Assembly: GCA_963704295.1 (NCBI GenBank)
Contig: OY969884.1
Coordinates: 2,418,001-2,482,000 of the forward strand
From: JACCVL01 sp963704295
GTDB lineage: Bacteria; Actinomycetota; Actinomycetes; Propionibacteriales; Nocardioidaceae
Direction of reading: 5' to 3'
Length of the DNA: 64,000 bases
This document shows positions 52,047 through 61,580 of this stretch, one piece after another; the stretch's first letter is position 1; each line of letters begins with the position of its first letter. The translations under genes were made by a program, and so were the position numbers. The notes beneath the pieces are model-generated. The model had not been told where the DNA came from. It saw only the letters and a list, made by a program, of their open reading frames with translations, and made no database searches.

Positions 52047-53062
52047 CCGGCCAGGGGACCGGCGTCGGGTCGGTCCCGGGGAGCGACATCCGGGCCGCGG
52101 TGCGCACCTTCGTGGGAGGTGCGCTCGACGCCGGAGCCGCCTTGGTGCACCTACCGGAGCTGCCGCAGCAGGGGGTGCACGCGGAGATGGTCGGCCGGGC
52201 GATCGGGCTGCTCGACGGGCTGGCCGCCGACCTCCAGCCGGCCGGCTGGCGGCTCACCGGTGGCGACACCACGAGCGCCGGGGGGTCGCTCGACCAGCGC
52301 CGCGCCCGATCGTTGCTGGCGCAGCACCTGGACGTGCTGGAGGAGCACACCCAGGGCTACCGCGGTCGGCTCAAGGTCCAGGTGGCCGGCCCCTGGACCC
52401 TGGCCGCCACCGTCGAGCGCCCGCGCGGGGACCGGGTGCTCGCCGACGCGGGGGCACGCCGCGAGCTCGCCCAGTCCCTCGCCTCGGGGGTGGTCGAGCA
52501 CGTGGCCGACGTCCGCCGCCGGGTCCCGGCCGCGGACGTCGTCGTCCAGGTCGACGAGCCTGCCCTGCCCGCGGTGTTGGCCGCGGCGGTCCCGACGGCC
52601 AGCGGCTTCGGGCGGCACCGCAGCGTGTCCCCGGCCGAGGCCTCCGCGGCGCTCGCCGAGGTGTTGGCAGCGGTGCTGCAGGCAGGTGCCGTCCCGGTGG
52701 TGCACTGCTGTGCGACCGGGGTGCCGGTGGCGCTGCTGGCCTCGGCTGGGGCTCGTGCGGTGTCCCTCGACGTCGCCCGGCTGCTCCCGGGGGACTGGGA
52801 GCCGCTGGCAGCCGAGCTGGAGCACGGGCTCGATCTGTGGCCCGGACTCGACCTGACCGGCGATCCCGGCGACGGCGTGGGCGACCTGCTGCGACTGTTC
52901 GACCGGCTCGGCCGAGACCCGCACGAGATCGCCGGGCGGACCGTCGTCACGCCGGCCTGTGGGCTGGCCGGGGTCCCGGAGCGAGCGGCCCGGCGAGCCT
53001 ACGAACGGGCCCGCGAGACCGCGCGCGGCCTGTCGGGGGTCGAGGGCAGGATGCCGCGGTGA
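52043..53062 (+). CDS. MetE C-terminal-like (cobalamin-independent methionine synthase) protein
   Basis: This 339-aa protein is shorter than MetE (about 750) and corresponds to its catalytic C-terminal barrel. Zinc ligands fit: His-x-Cys in PVVHCCATGVP and Cys in VVTPACGLAGV. QVDEPALPAVLAAAVPT matches the DEP segment. Similar short proteins next to mnmA and ligA occur in mycobacteria (annotated as vitamin B12-independent methionine synthase family). The true methyl donor and acceptor are unknown. GTG start overlaps the mnmA stop; its stop overlaps ligA. Confidence 0.87.
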   Translation: MTGQGTGVGSVPGSDIRAAVRTFVGGALDAGAALVHLPELPQQGVHAEMVGRAIGLLDGLAADLQPAGWRLTGGDTTSAGGSLDQRRARSLLAQHLDVLEEHTQGYRGRLKVQVAGPWTLAATVERPRGDRVLADAGARRELAQSLASGVVEHVADVRRRVPAADVVVQVDEPALPAVLAAAVPTASGFGRHRSVSPAEASAALAEVLAAVLQAGAVPVVHCCATGVPVALLASAGARAVSLDVARLLPGDWEPLAAELEHGLDLWPGLDLTGDPGDGVGDLLRLFDRLGRDPHEIAGRTVVTPACGLAGVPERAARRAYERARETARGLSGVEGRMPR

Positions 53063-55170
53063 GCACCGAGACCCCTGCCCGCGCGGCGCCGCCCGAGGCA
53101 CGTGAGCGGCACCGCGAGCTGGCCGAGCGGCTGGACGACGCCCGCTGGCGGTACCACGTCCTGGATGACCCGACCCTGTCCGACGCCGAGTACGACGCCA
53201 CCATGGCCGACCTGCAGGCGCTGGAGGACGCGCACCCTGACCTGCGGACGCCGGACTCGCCCAGCCAGCAGGTCGGAGCACCGGTCTCCACCTTGTTCGC
53301 GGCGGTCGAGCACCGGGAGCGGATGCTCAGCCTCGACAACGCGTTCAGCCGGGACGAGATGGCCGCCTGGCTGCGCCGGGTCGAGCGCGAGGGCGGCAGT
53401 GGCGCAGAGTTCTGCTGCGAGCTCAAGGTGGACGGGGTCGCGATCAACCTGCTCTACGAGCAGGGCCGGCTCACCCGCGGCGCCACCCGCGGTGACGGAC
53501 GGGTGGGCGAGGACGTGACGCCCAACGTGCGCTCGATCCGGGGGGTGCCGCGTCGGCTCACCGGCACCGACGAGCACCCAGTGCCGGCCCTGGTCGAGGT
53601 GCGCGGCGAGGTCTACTTCCCGGTCGCGGCGTTCGCCGACTTGAACGCCGACCTGGTCGCGGCGGGCAAGGCCCCGTTCGCGAACCCGCGGAACTCCGCG
53701 GCCGGCTCGCTGCGACAGAAGGACCCGCGGGTCACCGCCCGCCGGCCGCTGCGGATGGTGTGTCACGGAATCGGCGCCCGGGACGGCTTCGACCCGCGGC
53801 GTCAGTCCGAGGCGTACGCCGCGCTGGCCGCCTGGGGACTGCCGGTCAGCGACCGGATCCGGGTCTTCGCCGATCTCGAGGACGTGCTCGACCACATCGA
53901 CCACTACGGCGAGAACCGGCACGCCGTCGAGCACGAGATCGACGGCATCGTGGTCAAGGTCGACCAGTTCGAGCTGCAGCGGCGGCTGGGGTCGACCTCC
54001 CGGGCACCGCGCTGGGCGATCGCCTACAAGTACCCGCCCGAGGAGGTCAACACCCGACTGCTGGACATCCGGGTCAACGTCGGCCGGACCGGCCGGGTGA
54101 CCCCGTACGGCGTGATGGAGCCGGTGCTCGTGTCCGGCTCCACCGTCGAGATGGCCACCCTGCACAACGCGTCCGAGGTCGACCGCAAGGGCGTGCTGAT
54201 CGGGGACACCGTCGTGCTGCGCAAGGCCGGTGACGTGATCCCCGAGATCGTCGGCCCGGTGGTGGCGCTGCGCGACGGCTCCGAGCGCCGGTTCGAGATG
54301 CCGACGCACTGCCCGTCGTGCGGCACGCCGCTCGCCCCGACCAAGGAGGGGGACGCGGACATCCGCTGCCCCAACGCCCGGTCGTGCCCCGCGCAGCTTC
54401 GCGAGCGGTTGTTCCACGTCGCCGGCCGGGGGGCGTTCGACATCGAGGTGCTCGGCTACGAGGCAGCCTCGGAGCTGCTCGAGGCGGGGGTGCTGACCGA
54501 CGAGGGCGACCTGTTCGGGCTGGACGAGTCGACGCTGCTGCGGGTGCCGCTGTTCACCCGCAAGGACGGGACGCTGTCCGCGAACGGCCGGCGGTTGCTC
54601 GACAACCTCGGCGAGCGACGGGCCCAGCCGCTGTGGCGGGTCCTGGTGGCGCTGTCCATCCGGCACGTCGGCCCGACCGCGGCGCAGGCGCTGGCCCGCG
54701 CCCTGGGCAGCCTGGACGCGATCGAGGCAGCGGACCGGGACCGGCTCGCCGAGGTCGACGGGGTCGGTCCGACCATCGCCGACGCCGTCCGGGAGTGGTT
54801 CGCGGTGGACTGGCACCGCGAGGTGGTCGACAAGTGGCGCCGGGCCGGCGTGCGGATGCAGGACGAGGTCGACGAGTCCGTCCCACGCACGCTGGCGGGG
54901 TTGTCGGTGGTCGTGACCGGGTCGCTCGCGAGTTTCAGCCGGGACGAGTCCAAGGAGGCGATCACCGCCCGCGGCGGTAAGGCGGCCGGCTCGGTGTCCC
55001 GAAAGACCGACTTCGTGGTGGTTGGCGACTCGCCCGGCTCCAAGCACGACAAGGCGGTCCAGCTCGGTGTGCCTGTCCTCGACGAGGACGGCTTCCGTAT
55101 TCTGCTGGCCGACGGTCCCGACGCGGCGCGAGCCGTGGCCCACCCACCCGCCGCCCAGGGGGATGCATGA
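53059..55170 (+). CDS. ligA: NAD+-dependent DNA ligase
   Basis: This 703-aa protein is a full LigA. It has an Ia domain (RHRELAERLDDARWRYHVLDDPTLSDAEYDATMADLQAL), an adenylation lysine in CELKVDGVAINLLYEQG and GATRGDGRVGEDVTPNVRSI. The OB fold follows (VNVGRTGRVTPYGVMEPVLVSGSTVEMATLHN), then a four-Cys zinc finger (HCPSCGTPL...CPNARSCPAQ), HhH repeats and a BRCT domain (LAGLSVVVTGSLASFSRDESKEAITARGGKAAGSVSRKTDFVV). Seals nicks in replication and repair. GTG start overlaps the previous stop; its stop overlaps the next ATG. Confidence 0.97.
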   Translation: MSTETPARAAPPEARERHRELAERLDDARWRYHVLDDPTLSDAEYDATMADLQALEDAHPDLRTPDSPSQQVGAPVSTLFAAVEHRERMLSLDNAFSRDEMAAWLRRVEREGGSGAEFCCELKVDGVAINLLYEQGRLTRGATRGDGRVGEDVTPNVRSIRGVPRRLTGTDEHPVPALVEVRGEVYFPVAAFADLNADLVAAGKAPFANPRNSAAGSLRQKDPRVTARRPLRMVCHGIGARDGFDPRRQSEAYAALAAWGLPVSDRIRVFADLEDVLDHIDHYGENRHAVEHEIDGIVVKVDQFELQRRLGSTSRAPRWAIAYKYPPEEVNTRLLDIRVNVGRTGRVTPYGVMEPVLVSGSTVEMATLHNASEVDRKGVLIGDTVVLRKAGDVIPEIVGPVVALRDGSERRFEMPTHCPSCGTPLAPTKEGDADIRCPNARSCPAQLRERLFHVAGRGAFDIEVLGYEAASELLEAGVLTDEGDLFGLDESTLLRVPLFTRKDGTLSANGRRLLDNLGERRAQPLWRVLVALSIRHVGPTAAQALARALGSLDAIEAADRDRLAEVDGVGPTIADAVREWFAVDWHREVVDKWRRAGVRMQDEVDESVPRTLAGLSVVVTGSLASFSRDESKEAITARGGKAAGSVSRKTDFVVVGDSPGSKHDKAVQLGVPVLDEDGFRILLADGPDAARAVAHPPAAQGDA

Positions 55171-57119
55171 ACAGTGGAATCCAGGTCGACACGCTGTCCG
55201 ACGAGATCGGGCCGGAGGCCGACCTGTTCCTGCACGTCAACGCCCGCTGGATGGAGAGCACCGAGATCCCGGCCGACCGGGCCGTGCACGGCGCCTTCCA
55301 CGAGCTTCGCGACCAGGCCGAGATCGACGTGCGCGAGCTGTGCGAGCAGGCCGCGGCGTCCGACGCCGCCGGTGGCACCGTGCGGCGCAAGGTGGGGGAC
55401 CTGTGGGCGGCCTTCATGGACGCCGCCGAGGTGGAGCGGCGCGACGCCGAGCCGCTGGCGGTCGACCTCGCCGACATCCGCGGCGTCACCTCCACGGCCC
55501 AGCTGATCCAGCTGCTCGGCCGGCTGCAGCGGCACGGGACGCCGGGGATCCTCGGCTGGTACGTCGACAACGACCCCGGCGACCCGACCCGCTACGTCGT
55601 CAAGCTCAACCAGGGCGGCCTCGGGCTCCCGGACGAGGCGTACTACCGCGAGGACGAGTACGCCGACGTCCGCACCGACTACGTGAGCCACGTGTCCCGG
55701 ATGCTCGGGCTCGTCGACGAGCCGGACCCGTCCGGCGCGGCCGCCCGGGTGATGGCGCTGGAGACCGCGCTGGCCGCGGCGCACTGGACCAACGTGGACA
55801 GCCGAGACGCGTTGAAGACGTACAACCGGCACAGCCGGTCGGAGCTGGAGGCGCTCGCGCCCGGCCTGCACTGGGACCTGTGGCTCGAGGGGCTGCACGC
55901 ACCCGACGGCGCCTTCGACGAGGTCGTCGTGCGCCAGCCGGACGCGCTCGAGGCGGCCGGCAAGCTGCTGCACGAGACGCCGCTGGCGGACTGGCAGGCC
56001 TGGTTGCTGTTCCACCACGTGCGCGCCTGTGCGGCGTACCTGTCCGAGCGGTTCGTGGACGCCAGCTTCGCGTTCTACGGCACCCGGCTCTCCGGCATCC
56101 CGCAGCTGCGGGAGCGGTGGAAGCGGGCGGTCGACGTCGTCGAGGCCACCTTGGGCGAGGCGGTCGGCCAGCTGTACGTCGAGAGGCACTTCCTCCCGGA
56201 CCACAAGGCCAAGATGCAGCGGCTGGTCGGCTGGCTGGTCGAGGCGTACCGGCAGGACATCGAGACGCTGGACTGGATGTCCCCGGAGACCCGCGAGAAG
56301 GCCCTCGCCAAGCTCGCCGCCTTCACGCCCAAGGTGGGCTACCCCGACACCTGGCGGGACTACTCCGCGGTCGTCGTCGAGCGGGACGACCTGCTCGGCA
56401 GCGCCCGCCGCGGCGCGGCATTCGAGTCCGACCGGAACCTCGCCAAGCTCGGCGGACCGATCGACCGCGACGAGTGGCACATGACGCCGCAGACGGTGAA
56501 CGCCTACTACAACCCGGGGATGAACGAGATCGTCTTCCCCGCCGCGATCCTGCGCTGGCCGTTCTTCGACCCGGAGGCGGACGACGCCGTCAACTTCGGC
56601 GGCATCGGAGCCGTCATCGGCCACGAGATCGGCCACGGCTTCGACGACCAGGGCAGCCGGTACGACGGCGCGGGCGCGCTGAGCGACTGGTGGACCGAGG
56701 AGGACCGCCGCAACTTCGACCGACGGGCCAAAGCGCTGATCGAGCAGTACAACGCGTTCGAGCCGGCCGGGCTGGAGGGGCACCGGGTCAACGGCGCGCT
56801 CACCGTCGGCGAGAACATCGGCGACCTCGGGGGCATCACCATCGCCTACAAGGCCTACCTGCTGAGCCTGGAGGGCCAGGACCCGCCGGAGCTCGACGGT
56901 CGCACCGGTGCCCAGCGGGTGTTCCTGGGCTGGGGCCAGGTGTGGCGACAGGCGATCCGCACCGAGGAGAACCTTCGCCGGCTGGCCATCGACCCGCACG
57001 CGCCGGCCGAGTTCCGCGCCAACGTGGTCCGCAACCTGCATGAGTTCCACGAGGCGTTCGGGGTGCAGGAAGGCGACGGCATGTGGCTGGCCGAGGACGA
57101 GCGGGTGCGGATCTGGTGA
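55167..57119 (+). CDS. M13-family (neprilysin/PepO-like) metallopeptidase
   Basis: This 650-aa protein has GAVIGHEIGHGFDDQGSRYDGAGALSDWW with the HExxH zinc site, ENIGDLGGITIAYKAYL with the third ligand Glu, the NAYYNPGMNEIVFPAAIL segment and the C-terminal CxxW-like end ERVRIW. It has no signal peptide, so a cytosolic role in degrading peptides is likely. It is translationally coupled to ligA (ATGA) and gatC (GTGA); in mycobacteria this position holds an ACT-domain gene. The linkage to tRNA amidation genes is unexplained. Confidence 0.95.
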   Translation: MNSGIQVDTLSDEIGPEADLFLHVNARWMESTEIPADRAVHGAFHELRDQAEIDVRELCEQAAASDAAGGTVRRKVGDLWAAFMDAAEVERRDAEPLAVDLADIRGVTSTAQLIQLLGRLQRHGTPGILGWYVDNDPGDPTRYVVKLNQGGLGLPDEAYYREDEYADVRTDYVSHVSRMLGLVDEPDPSGAAARVMALETALAAAHWTNVDSRDALKTYNRHSRSELEALAPGLHWDLWLEGLHAPDGAFDEVVVRQPDALEAAGKLLHETPLADWQAWLLFHHVRACAAYLSERFVDASFAFYGTRLSGIPQLRERWKRAVDVVEATLGEAVGQLYVERHFLPDHKAKMQRLVGWLVEAYRQDIETLDWMSPETREKALAKLAAFTPKVGYPDTWRDYSAVVVERDDLLGSARRGAAFESDRNLAKLGGPIDRDEWHMTPQTVNAYYNPGMNEIVFPAAILRWPFFDPEADDAVNFGGIGAVIGHEIGHGFDDQGSRYDGAGALSDWWTEEDRRNFDRRAKALIEQYNAFEPAGLEGHRVNGALTVGENIGDLGGITIAYKAYLLSLEGQDPPELDGRTGAQRVFLGWGQVWRQAIRTEENLRRLAIDPHAPAEFRANVVRNLHEFHEAFGVQEGDGMWLAEDERVRIW

Positions 57120-57418
57120 CCGAGTCGCTGTCCCGGGACGAGGTCGCCCATCTGGCGCGGCTGGCGCGGATCGCCCTCGACGAGGACGAGCTCGACCTGC
57201 TCGCCCCCCAGCTCCAGGTGATCGTCGAGTCGGTCGCCAAGGTGCGCGAGGTGGCTGGTGCCGACGTCCCGCCGACGTCTCACCCGCTGCCGGTGACCAA
57301 CGTCTTCCGCGCCGACCAGGTGACGGCGAGCCTGACCGCCGAGGAGGCCCTGGCCGGGGCGCCCGCGGTCGAGCAGCAGCGGTTCAGCGTGCCCCGCATC
57401 CTGGGGGAGGAGGCGTGA
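57116..57418 (+). CDS. gatC: Asp-tRNA(Asn)/Glu-tRNA(Gln) amidotransferase subunit C
   Basis: This 100-aa protein starts at the GTG at 57116 and has the typical LSRDEVAHLARLARIALDEDELDLLAPQLQVIVESV helices and the loop around LPVTNVFRADQV, ending FSVPRILGEEA. It stabilises the GatA-GatB complex. It overlaps the M13 peptidase stop and gatA start by 4 bp each. Confidence 0.96.
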   Translation: MTESLSRDEVAHLARLARIALDEDELDLLAPQLQVIVESVAKVREVAGADVPPTSHPLPVTNVFRADQVTASLTAEEALAGAPAVEQQRFSVPRILGEEA

Positions 57419-58950
57419 GCGAGCTGACTTCCCGCTCGGCCGCCGACCTGGCCACTGCGCTGGCCGCCGGGGAGGTGTCGGCGGTCGAGGTCACGACCGC
57501 GCACCTGGACCGGATCGCCGCCGTCGATCCAACGGTGCACGCCTTCCTGCACGTGGACGCCGAGGGTGCGCTGGCCGCGGCAACGGAGGTGGACCGGCGC
57601 CGGGAGGACGGTGCAGCGCTGCACCCGCTGGCCGGAGTGCCCGTGGCGGTCAAGGACGTCGTGACGACCCGGGGAGTCCCGACGACCGCGGGGTCGCGGC
57701 TGCTGGAGGGTTGGATCCCTCCGTACGACGCGACGCTGGTGACGCGGCTGCGGGCTGCGGGGTTGCCGCTGCTGGGCAAGACCAACATGGACGAGTTCGC
57801 GATGGGCAGCTCGACCGAGCATTCGGCGTTCGGGCCCACGCACAACCCGTGGGACCTGGAGCGGACCCCCGGCGGGTCCGGGGGCGGCTCTGCCGCGGCG
57901 GTGGCGTCGTTCCAGGCGCCGCTGGCGATCGGGACCGACACCGGCGGGTCCATCCGGCAGCCGGCCGCGGTGACCGGCACGGTCGGGGTGAAGCCGACCT
58001 ACGGCGGCGTCTCCCGCTACGGCCTGGTGGCGCTGGCGAGCAGCCTGGACCAGGCGGGACCGGTGACCCGCACGGTGCTGGACGCCGCGATGCTGCACGA
58101 GCTGATCGGCGGGCACGACCCGCTCGACTCCACCAGCATCGACGCGCCGGTGCCGCCGCTCGTGGACGCCGTACGCGACGCGCACGTCCAGGGGCTGCGC
58201 GTCGGGGTGGTGCGCGAGCTGGGTGGCGAGGGCTACCAGGCCGGTGTGGGTGCCCGTTTCGAGGAGGCAGTCGGGCTGCTGTCGGACGCCGGCGCGGAGG
58301 TGGTGGAGGTGTCCTGCCCGCATTTCGTCTACGGGCTGGCCGCCTACTACCTGATCCTGCCCAGCGAGGCCAGCAGCAACCTGGCCCGCTTCGACGCGAT
58401 GCGGTACGGCCTGCGGGTGCTGCCGGACCCCCCGGCCGGCTCCGAGGTCGACCCCAGCGCGGAGGACGTGATGCTCGCGACCCGGGCGGCCGGGTTCGGC
58501 GCGGAGGCCAAGCGGCGCATCATCCTCGGCACCTACGCGCTGTCGTCGGGCTACTACGACGCCTACTACGGCTCGGCGCAGAAGGTGCGCACGCTGATCG
58601 CCGCCGACTTCGCCCAGGCGTTCGAGCAGGTCGACGTCCTCGTCTCTCCGACGGCGCCCACGACGGCGTTCCGGCTGGGGGACAAGCTCGCCGACCCGCT
58701 GGCGATGTACCTCAACGACATCGCCACAATTCCCGCCAACCTGGCCGGAGTCCCCGGGCTGTCCGTCCCGTGCGGCCTGGCCGACGAGGACGGGCTGCCG
58801 GCCGGTTTCCAGGTGTTGGCGCCGGCCATGGCCGACGACCGGCTCTACCGGGTCGGCGGTGCACTGGAGACGCTGCTGCTCGCCCGCTGGGGGAGCCCGC
58901 TGCTCGACCGCGTACCCGCCGTACCCGCTGCTGGGCAGGTGCCGGCGTGA
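57415..58950 (+). CDS. gatA: Asp-tRNA(Asn)/Glu-tRNA(Gln) amidotransferase subunit A
   Basis: This 511-aa amidase-signature enzyme has the catalytic Ser-cis-Ser-Lys triad: Lys in GVPVAVKDVVTTRG, Ser in PGGSGGGSAAAVAS and Ser in GTDTGGSIRQPAAVTG. It releases ammonia from glutamine for GatB. GTG start. Characteristic C-terminal NDIATIPANLAGVPGLSVPCGLADEDGLPAGFQVLAP is present. Confidence 0.97.
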   Translation: MSELTSRSAADLATALAAGEVSAVEVTTAHLDRIAAVDPTVHAFLHVDAEGALAAATEVDRRREDGAALHPLAGVPVAVKDVVTTRGVPTTAGSRLLEGWIPPYDATLVTRLRAAGLPLLGKTNMDEFAMGSSTEHSAFGPTHNPWDLERTPGGSGGGSAAAVASFQAPLAIGTDTGGSIRQPAAVTGTVGVKPTYGGVSRYGLVALASSLDQAGPVTRTVLDAAMLHELIGGHDPLDSTSIDAPVPPLVDAVRDAHVQGLRVGVVRELGGEGYQAGVGARFEEAVGLLSDAGAEVVEVSCPHFVYGLAAYYLILPSEASSNLARFDAMRYGLRVLPDPPAGSEVDPSAEDVMLATRAAGFGAEAKRRIILGTYALSSGYYDAYYGSAQKVRTLIAADFAQAFEQVDVLVSPTAPTTAFRLGDKLADPLAMYLNDIATIPANLAGVPGLSVPCGLADEDGLPAGFQVLAPAMADDRLYRVGGALETLLLARWGSPLLDRVPAVPAAGQVPA

Positions 58951-60431
58951 TCTCCTACGACGAGGCGCTGCGGGACTTCGAGCCGGTGATCGGGCTGGAG
59001 GTGCACGTCGAGCTGGGCACCGACTCGAAGATGTTCTGCGGATGCGCCACGATCTTCGGCGCCGAGCCGAACACGCAGGTCTGTCCGACCTGCCTCGGGC
59101 TGCCGGGCTCGCTCCCGGTGGTCAACGGGACGGCCGTGGAGTCGGCCATTCGGATCGGGCTCGCGCTGAACTGCCGGATCGTGCCGTGGTGCCGATTCGC
59201 CCGGAAGAACTACTTCTACCCGGACATGCCGAAGAACTTCCAGACCTCGCAGTACGACGAGCCGATCGCCGTCGACGGACACACCGACGTGCTGCTCGAC
59301 GGTGGTGACACGGTGCGCATCGAGATCGAGCGGGCACACATGGAGGAGGACACCGGCAAGTCGCTGCACGTCGGTGGTGCCACCGGCCGGATCCACGGCG
59401 CGAGCCACTCTCTGGTGGACTACAACCGGGCCGGGATCCCGCTGGTCGAGATCGTCACCCGCCCGGTGGTCGGGCCGGACGGGCGGGCGCCCGAGGTGGC
59501 GCGGGCCTACGTCGCGCACCTGCGCGAGCTGCTGTTGGGCCTCGGCGTCTCCGACGTCCGGATGGAGCAGGGCTCGCTGCGCTGCGACGCCAACGTCAGC
59601 CTGCGGCCGCGCGGCGAGGAGGCGCTGGGCACGCGGACGGAGACCAAGAACGTCAACTCGCTGCGTTCGGTGGAGCGTGCCGTCCGGCACGAGATCTGCC
59701 GGCAGGCGGAGGTGCTGCTGGCCGGAGGTCGGGTCACCCAGGAGACGCGGCACTGGCACGAGGACACCGGGGTGACCACGCCCGGCCGGAGCAAGGAGGA
59801 GGCCGAGGACTACCGGTACTTCCCGGAGCCGGACCTGGTGCCAGTCGCCCCGTCGGCGGAGTGGGTCGACACGCTGCGCGGCACGCTGCCCGAGCCGCCG
59901 GCGGCCAGGCGGGCTCGGCTGGCCACCGACTGGGGCTTCAGCGAGTTGGAGATGCGCGACACCGTCGGCGCCGGTGCGCTCAGCCTGGTGGAGGCGACGG
60001 TCGCCGCCGGTGCCGCCCCGCAGGCGGCGCGCAAGTGGTGGTTGTCGGTGCTGGCGCGCACGGCGAACGCCCGCGGGGTCGGCCTGGACGAGCTGCCCGT
60101 GACTGCGGCGCAGGTGGCCGAGCTGCAGCAGCTGGTGGACGCGGGGCGGGTCAACGACCGGTTGGCACGGGACGTGCTGGAGGGGGTGCTCGCCGGGGAG
60201 GGCTCGCCGACCGAGGTGGTGGCCGCCCGCGGCCTGGAGCTGGTCGACGACACCGATGCCTTGGCCGGTGCGGTCGACCGGGCGATCGAGGCGCACCCGG
60301 ATGTGGCTGCCAAGGTGCGCGACGGCAAGGTCGCCGCGGCCGGAGCGCTGATCGGCGCGGTCATGAAGGAGATGCGCGGGCAGGCGGACGCCGCGCGGGT
60401 GCGCGAGCTCGTCCTCGAGCGACTGGGCTGA
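58947..60431 (+). CDS. gatB: Asp-tRNA(Asn)/Glu-tRNA(Gln) amidotransferase subunit B
   Basis: This 494-aa protein has VIGLEVHVELGTDSKMFCGC, NTQVCPTCLGLPGSLPVVN (zinc-type Cys), FYPDMPKNFQTSQYDEPI, RAHMEEDTGKSLHV, DYNRAGIPLVEIVT and a C-terminal Yqey tail. It activates misacylated tRNA and transfers ammonia. GTG start overlaps gatA. Presence of GatCAB implies that glutaminyl- and/or asparaginyl-tRNA is made indirectly. Confidence 0.97.
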   Translation: MISYDEALRDFEPVIGLEVHVELGTDSKMFCGCATIFGAEPNTQVCPTCLGLPGSLPVVNGTAVESAIRIGLALNCRIVPWCRFARKNYFYPDMPKNFQTSQYDEPIAVDGHTDVLLDGGDTVRIEIERAHMEEDTGKSLHVGGATGRIHGASHSLVDYNRAGIPLVEIVTRPVVGPDGRAPEVARAYVAHLRELLLGLGVSDVRMEQGSLRCDANVSLRPRGEEALGTRTETKNVNSLRSVERAVRHEICRQAEVLLAGGRVTQETRHWHEDTGVTTPGRSKEEAEDYRYFPEPDLVPVAPSAEWVDTLRGTLPEPPAARRARLATDWGFSELEMRDTVGAGALSLVEATVAAGAAPQAARKWWLSVLARTANARGVGLDELPVTAAQVAELQQLVDAGRVNDRLARDVLEGVLAGEGSPTEVVAARGLELVDDTDALAGAVDRAIEAHPDVAAKVRDGKVAAAGALIGAVMKEMRGQADAARVRELVLERLG

Positions 60432-60443
60432 GCCCGCCGGCGG

Positions 60444-61580
60444 TCAGCGCAGGGTCAGCCGGAGGATCCGGTCGTCACCGGATCGCGGCTCGCCCCGTCC
60501 GTCGGTGTTCGAGGTCATCAGCCACAGCGACCCGTCCGGGGCGGTCACGACCGTGCGCAGCCGGCCCAGCGAGCCGGCGAGGAACGCCTCGGCCTCGCCG
60601 GTGACCTCGTCGTCGGACACCGGCACTCCCCACAGCCGCTCCCCGGCGAGGGCGGCCACCCACACCGCCCCCTCGGCGTAGGCCACGCCGGAGGGCGACG
60701 CGTCGTCCGGGCGCCACTGCACCTTCGGGTCGGTCACCCCCGCTGCGTCGGCGAGACCCTCGTGCGCCGGCCAGCCGTAGTCCTCGCCCGGCTCGATCAG
60801 GTTGAGCTCGTCCCAGGTGTCCTGGCCGAACTCCGAGGCCCACAGGCTGCCCCGTCCGGTCCAGGCCAGTCCCTGCACGTTACGGTGCCCGAGGCTCCAG
60901 ACCGGCGAGCCGGCAGTGGGATTGCCGGGGGCCGGGTCCCCCGTCGGTGTCACGCGCAGGATCTTGCCGCCGAGGGAGTCCGGGTCGACCGCGTTCGCCT
61001 CCTCGGTCGCATCCCCGGTCGAGACGTAGAGCATGCCGTCGGGGCCGAACGCGACCCGTCCCCCGTTGTGGAAGGCCGACACCGGGATGCCGCTCAGCAC
61101 GACCTGAGGAGGACCGAGGGTTCCGGACCGGTACGGCATCCGCACCACCCGGTTGTCGGTGTCGGTGGACAGGTAGGCGTAGACGTACGGCCGGTCCGAG
61201 CCCGGTGGCCCGACCGCGAGGCCGAGCAGGCCGCCCTCCTCGGACGAGAAGTCGACACCCGGAACCTCGCCGACCACGCCGACCCGGCCCCGGTCGTCGA
61301 TGTGCTTGACCAGTCCGGTGTCCCGCTCCGACACCAGGGCGGTCCCGTCCGGCAGGAAGGCCAGACCCCACGGGCTGGTGAAGCCCTCGGCGATCGTCCC
61401 GGCGACCCGGGGGGTCGGCAGGCCGGAGTCACCGGGCTCCTGCCCGGAGTCGTCGGAACCGCCGACGACGACCGTGCCGTCCGAGTCGCCGGCCGAGCCC
61501 GAGTCCTCCGAGCAACCGGCCAGCAGCAAGCAGACGCCGGCGGTCACGGCGGCGGCGGCGACGGCACCTCGTCGGGTCAC
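60444..61580 (-). CDS. Lipoprotein of the glucose/sorbosone dehydrogenase (PQQ) family
   Basis: This 378-aa protein starts at the GTG at 61580, with signal plus lipobox LLLAGC, then a Ser/Asp/Gly-rich linker. It is a six-bladed propeller with GFTSPWGLAFLPDGTALVSERDTG, SEEGGLLGLAVGPP, FHNGGRVAFGPDGMLYVSTGDATEEANAVDPDSLGGKILRV, GHRNVQGLAWTGRGSLWASEFGQDTWDELNLIEPGEDYGWP and TSNTDGRG. This is the pattern of soluble aldose dehydrogenase-like proteins. Its GTG overlaps the stop of the upstream hydrolase (GTGA). Confidence 0.9.
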   Translation of the reverse strand: MTRRGAVAAAAVTAGVCLLLAGCSEDSGSAGDSDGTVVVGGSDDSGQEPGDSGLPTPRVAGTIAEGFTSPWGLAFLPDGTALVSERDTGLVKHIDDRGRVGVVGEVPGVDFSSEEGGLLGLAVGPPGSDRPYVYAYLSTDTDNRVVRMPYRSGTLGPPQVVLSGIPVSAFHNGGRVAFGPDGMLYVSTGDATEEANAVDPDSLGGKILRVTPTGDPAPGNPTAGSPVWSLGHRNVQGLAWTGRGSLWASEFGQDTWDELNLIEPGEDYGWPAHEGLADAAGVTDPKVQWRPDDASPSGVAYAEGAVWVAALAGERLWGVPVSDDEVTGEAEAFLAGSLGRLRTVVTAPDGSLWLMTSNTDGRGEPRSGDDRILRLTLR

